DNA from: Paragonimus westermani
Taxonomy: Eukaryota > Platyhelminthes > Trematoda > Plagiorchiida > Troglotrematidae
DNA: 64,000 nucleotides
Assembly (NCBI GenBank): GCA_008508345.1
Contig: QNGE01000936.1
Coordinates: 1-64,000 of the forward strand
Reading direction: 5' to 3'
The notes beneath the pieces are model-generated. The model was given only the letters and a program-made list of their open reading frames with translations, made no database searches and was not told where the DNA came from. Every line of letters begins with the position of its first letter. The stretch's first letter is position 1. The translations under genes were made by a program, and so were the position numbers. This document shows positions 59,400-64,000 of this stretch, piece by piece.

Positions 59400-60600
59400 T
59401 AACCGTTGTTTGTCGAGTAAGCGTTACGCCAAGAAGAGAGTGAAACCGTCACACCTGGGCTTTATTACTTCTGAGATTATCCCAGCGCGCTGGGTACTTT
59501 CTGTGTTTGTATCGGGTCCACATCCAGTAAACCATCGAAATGAATGTTATTACTGTCGTCTTTTGAGTTTTCCGTGGTTTATTTATGCAACCGCAACAAA
59601 GAACAACTTCGCTGTGCAACGTTTTTCGTGCGCACGATGAAGCCAATTCCATTCGACCTACTTAGCATGTGATGGTTCGCGCAACCCGAGACCGTCGACC
59701 GAGAAACCTTCCCGCCAGCATCCCCGAACTTCTCACGCTCATGATTCCCATTTTTCCCTTACTTGTAGCAGTTGGTCCTTCCTATAGTTTTACTGTGCGA
59801 ACAAATGTCCTTAGTGCACATCCCGTTCCGCTGTTTCTAGTTAAGACATCTTTACGGATAGACTACCTTCACATTATCATGCCTCCTTGATTGGCCTCCA
59901 CATCCCGTCTTCGTTTCTGGTCGCCAATCCCTACGGTTTGTTCCCCATTGTCCGTCTGCAGCTCACCTATCATTAGCACGATTGCCCCCGTTCCAACGAA
60001 GTTTCTGGAGGCACCCTTAAAGCGCAAAAAACACTGTTCACATCGAGTTATTCCGCTTAAGCGTTGGTGTTGGTGGAACAGTGTCCAGACAGCGGCGGCG
60101 CGAATGTACAAAGAACGCGACAAGTGTGCTCATCTGTGCCCATTCAAGGTGCTGTGCGGCCAACAGACCTAGGGTGCAACTCAAAGGGACGGCCATGATA
60201 AAATCTGCAGTGGGTTCGTTCCATACCATCGTCACTTCCCTATATGGATCGATTGCATCGGCCAAGGGGTCTTTCTGGAATGCAGCCTGTTCGTTCCTGG
60301 ATAGGAGTAACCGTAGGCACCGAGTTGGCGCCACACGCGACTTAAGCAAGTGGAAAGGACATGGCAGCGTTGAAAACCTGCGGTTCGTAAAGTACTTCCG
60401 AAGGTGGATGTTGCGTTCACGAATGTCTTCAGACAACACAAGAGTTATGGTGCCAAAGTCACTGTACGCAAAACCCAAGCGGGATGATGTGGTCATCTGG
60501 ATGAACATATGGTTCTATAGTGCACATGATGAAGGAGGAATGTGGAGTGTAATAGAAGAAAACAAGCAGGTAAAATACCACACTCGTTGAAGGTCCGCAT
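59400..60600. other. Locally more open region on both strands, unidentified
   Basis: Open frames of 169 codons (60081-60590 plus) and 156 codons (60038-60508 minus) overlap, and further frames of 70-90 codons cover 59400-60170. Base composition is richer in G and C than the surroundings. None of the frames shows a motif I know. It may be an old element or a real exon cluster. Confidence 0.35.
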
Positions 60601-60609
60601 ACCATAAGC

Positions 60610-63095
60610 CACAATGGATCATTATATCATGTACCACGAAAATGTGCTCCGAGGCAAAAAGAGTGACCAGAGTTGAGCAGTGACAAAACACATTATCTTG
60701 CTAGTTTTCTCGGATGGGCCCCGAGTGCTCTTGAACGGAAGGTTGACTTTAAACTCATTATAGTTACGTATGTGATAAGTCATATTGAACTGTGCCTCTA
60801 AGTACCATGTTGTTACCGTGTGATGCAAAAAGAATAGGTAGAATCGATGGCTCATACAGAAGATCATCCGGGTTTGGCCGTCAAAAAGTGGTTTGTATTT
60901 TCCTTGCTGTTTTAACTTCACATTCGCTTGCCTATTCTCTTCATACTATAAATATATATTCCTTTTTGTATGCCATTCACAAAATCATGTGTCTTGTTTT
61001 TTCCCAAGGAAATGAAGCTCCAGTGGGTCTATGATGTCCCTAGCAGTTATTAATTCAGTAGACATTTTTTAGTACTACAATTTCCCTCATGCTTTCTGTG
61101 GCTTCTGTTCGTATGCTGAGTTCAGTCCACTGTTAGTTCTATAGTCTGAGTGAGATATCACTCTTTACATGAAGTACTTTATAGGAGAATACGTAAAACT
61201 TGTTCTGTGATGGGGCACTGACATATGGCTATTTGGCTGTGCATCGAATTATTGTACGGTGGCGCAGGGCTGTTTTTTTCCACTGCACATTTGGTTATTG
61301 TAGGGCGGCTTACGGCTGATTTGTCGTGTTTACAACGAAGGGATTGAACCTATGAACAGTGCTTGAACTATTCATCTACAGTAGTTTAGGGCTGTGCGTT
61401 TCAAAGTAATAATTCACCCCACTTTTACCACCCAGCTGAACGGCGGAAACTGCACGAGGTTCTTGTGCTATTTGTACCTATCCGTGTCAGCAGAATTTTT
61501 GGGTTACAGCAAACCACGGAAGAAAATCATACTTGGCCCCCTAAGCAGCCGACCCCAAACCAATTAAGGTATCCTCTGAGAAACGGTCGTTATTGACACT
61601 TTGCTGAAGTACGATAAAATGTTGAAAAACTGAGAGAAAACGAATAACAATCCTCAGTGTTGAGCCTACCAAATATACAATGTGAGACCAAAACGCAGGC
61701 GTGCGTACCTAAACGCAACACAGCATGTATCGGTGGGCAAAAGAAGTGTGGGCAAATCCAAGAGCTGAGATCGCCATAGGTTCACGTATAAGTACTTACA
61801 ATTTGTGAATGATTTTATTTCATCCTTTACCTCTCAGGCCCCAGGCTTGAAAACGGTGTTCTGCACAAAGCCTGAAAAATGTTTTAAATAACAACCAACA
61901 TCATCGGGTCTCAAGATGAGACGGCCCTCGTGAATCGGAATAGCGGACGTCTTGTATTCCTTGGCGCAGGAGAGCAAACCGCCGCGAGTTTAACTCCACT
62001 TTATTTAAACCGCAGGGTCTGCAACTTTAATTGTCTGAGTTGGTATTTTCAGCTGCTGGCAGTGTGGAGATATCTTCGACAGTCCTGTTACATTCTGTGA
62101 TGAGATGCGGACATCTCTCCATGTTGGAGGTAAACATCACTCCCTTGACTGTTCGGAGCGTTCCGCCAAATTAGATTGGGTGTCATCCAGATTTGAATAC
62201 TTGACGACTTCCAGCCATCAACTAACGTGTAGCATGAAGATAATAAAGGAATCGCTATAACTCGTGTAAACCAGAAAGAAATAGAGGTTCCGGAACTCAT
62301 TTCTATAGAAGACCTCTGAAAGCGGGGCACTCCTGAATGTGGTTCTCAAGCAGCAATTCTGGACACCGTTGCAAAATAAATCCGGAACCCATCCCATGAT
62401 CACCAGTGCTACTCGATAATGGAGGTTTCGTTGGCGGCGATTTAACGTGGCAGAAGCTGTGCTGAAATCCAGCTAATATATGTTCCACTGTTTCTGCTCT
62501 ATCCGGGCGTCTAGTTATGTTGGGTAGAAAATGGACGTTCGGGAGCAGAGACATTTCCCTATAGGAACGTTGCTGGTTATCATCCTGTAGCTCGGTTTCG
62601 TTTCGTGCTCAGCAACTTTTCTGAAGGAGGGTTCGCACAACTTCAACAGAATCCGGGCGAGATAAACCGGCTGATGGTAAGTAATAATAATGTATATTTC
62701 TCACCACATATGTGAAAGGCATGCTGAGCTATGGGCGTTCACCGCAGACATTTACGAGCGATACAAAACGATCACTTAAACAGTAGCACAAACGTGAAAT
62801 CTGCTACCAAAACAGACGTGATCAAGAAGAAAATGATAGTAGTTTATAAAACCTTGATACAAGCAAAAAGAAAACAAATAGTTCGCTCGCTTCATAGATC
62901 CAGTCAAAAAATGGGATGGGGCACTAATTTACTGATGAGTAGTTGGGGATTTGGTTTCATTTTCAAGTTGACCAACAGTCACATTTGATCGCAGCCTTCA
63001 CGTTCAGATAAACTTTCCAGCCGACCTCTTTCGTAAAGAAGCTCACAAGTGAGAGTGGTTGAGCTTTCAGATTTGATAATTCGGTCGTGCCTAAT
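60610..63095. other. No recognisable gene
   Basis: Minus-strand frames at 62088-62330 and 62303-62554 are partly contiguous in sense (for example PDRAETVEHILAGF and GEMSASHHRM) and may be an unrecognised element. No domain can be named. Confidence 0.35.
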
Positions 63096-63099
63096 GTGA

Positions 63100-63290
63100 G
63101 GTCAATGGCGCAGTGGTCAACACGGTTGCTTCATGATTGGAATGGCCGGAGTTCAAATCCCGGTCGTGGCAAGGATATGCACTACTGACGAGCTCTAATG
63201 AGAGCGAAACTCGAGTCTAGTGCTTCTTTACGAAAGAGGTCGGCTGGAAAGCTTATCTGAATGCGAAGGATGCGATCAAATATGAGTGTC
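63100..63290 (+). mobile_element. tRNA-derived SINE, copy 2 (better preserved)
   Basis: Box A TGGCGCAGTGG at 63106-63116 and box B GAGTTCAAATCC at 63149-63160 are spaced like an intact tRNA gene's internal promoter. The shared non-tRNA body (CGTGGCAAGGATATGCACTA from 63165 on) follows, aligned with 15050-15245. The end is near 63290. The head could not be tied to one tRNA isotype with confidence. Confidence 0.85.
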
Positions 63291-63294
63291 AGTC

Positions 63295-64000
63295 AACTTG
63301 AAAATAAAGCATTAATTTACCTTTTACAAAGTTGTGTGGGGGACGATGTTTCAATTAGTTCAAGTTCATTCCGAGGCGATCGCCCAAATGCATCTTTGAA
63401 GTGTCTCGCCATTACGGAGTATATTTGGCGTCCGAGAAATGGTAAAGTGAATCGGCATTGTCCAAAATCCAGCAAAGGATTGAGCAGACTCCAGCGTATG
63501 ATTCCGTCGATGGCTGAAGACCGTCAAAATGTTGAAATTCTCGCGAATTGTTCAACCGAGACGAAGTTCCGTGCTTCTATCCGTCGCAGAAGTATTCCTC
63601 GCACAATAGATGTCTATGGGATGAAGAAAAAGAACACAATTTCACACGTTGAATGAGAAAGTTTTGGGTGATTACGGTTGGCGGATTACACTCACTATGA
63701 CGAACAAAGTGCCTGCAAAACTTTCAACAAAGAATTGATACGATGTAGTTACTTTTGCTGCGGTTACTGAATTATATATAGACCTGTGGAGTGCTTGTTG
63801 TGGCATTTTGCTACGTACTCGAGATTTATTCAGGCAAAGGGGATATTGAGTCAACGATCTGGGCGGCCCCATGAAATATGCGTGTTCTAAGTGGAACTCG
63901 TGTGAAGTAGTTCCGCTGAATTTATTAATATGTGCCAATCTCACATTTTCTTGCAATGTGGACAATGCGTATACATGAATAATCGCATATTAATAAAATA
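63295..64000. other. Unidentified sequence after the SINE
   Basis: A plus-strand frame of 131 codons (63261-63656) begins inside the SINE and shows no known motif. The rest is AT-rich without features I can support. Confidence 0.4.

Noticed and set aside
1..64000. CRISPR arrays, bacterial operons, rRNA genes and true tRNA genes
   Set aside because: None seen. The only tRNA-like boxes belong to the two SINE copies, and the window is clearly eukaryotic.

Overview
This is eukaryotic nuclear DNA, most likely from a parasitic flatworm (a cestode or trematode; a diphyllobothriid-like tapeworm would fit, but the species cannot be proven from this window). Support comes from very short introns (38 and 41 nt) in one gene, a mix of Penelope-like, CR1-type and CsRn1-like Gypsy retroelements, a tRNA-derived SINE, and long introns filled with decayed mobile DNA. 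There are no bacterial operons. Long open frames occur only inside mobile elements; host coding sequence appears as short exons with splice signals.

Left part (about 1-20 kb). At least five short exons on the minus strand (about 18.9 to 6.6 kb) join in compatible reading phases. They read as an ASH/MSP-domain ciliary protein that most resembles DLEC1/CFAP81 (HYDIN-like). Its introns and flanks hold two Penelope-like elements, one with an inverted partial copy of itself, and one SINE copy. Some further exon-like stretches are listed with low confidence.

Middle (20-42 kb). A decayed CR1-type LINE (20.2-22.8 kb) is followed by an 86-bp-arm inverted repeat at 24.1-24.3 kb in which each arm carries a minimal hammerhead-ribozyme core. 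Next come a 1.59-kb repeat unit (copy A), two more CR1 fragments, and two members of a MITE family with about 140-bp terminal inverted repeats. The second MITE is split by a 2.8-kb insertion with its own short imperfect inverted termini. That insertion carries an intron-containing gene whose product has a DUF4806-like domain. This nested arrangement is the most unusual structure in the window.

Right part (42-64 kb). A complete but inactivated Gypsy/CsRn1-like LTR retrotransposon lies on the minus strand (gag, protease, RT, RNase H and integrase between 287-bp direct repeats). It is followed by a near-full-length CR1-type LINE on the minus strand (PHD-finger ORF1, AP-endonuclease and RT ORF2). 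Then come a second truncated CR1 copy, copy B of the 1.59-kb repeat (same orientation, no length changes relative to copy A), a CR1 ORF1 relic, and a second SINE copy at 63.1 kb. Most of 56.5-63 kb shows nothing I can name.

Taken together, this is one host ciliary gene next to, and partly invaded by, a layered graveyard of retroelements and DNA transposons. All domain names below come from reading motifs; no database search was run.
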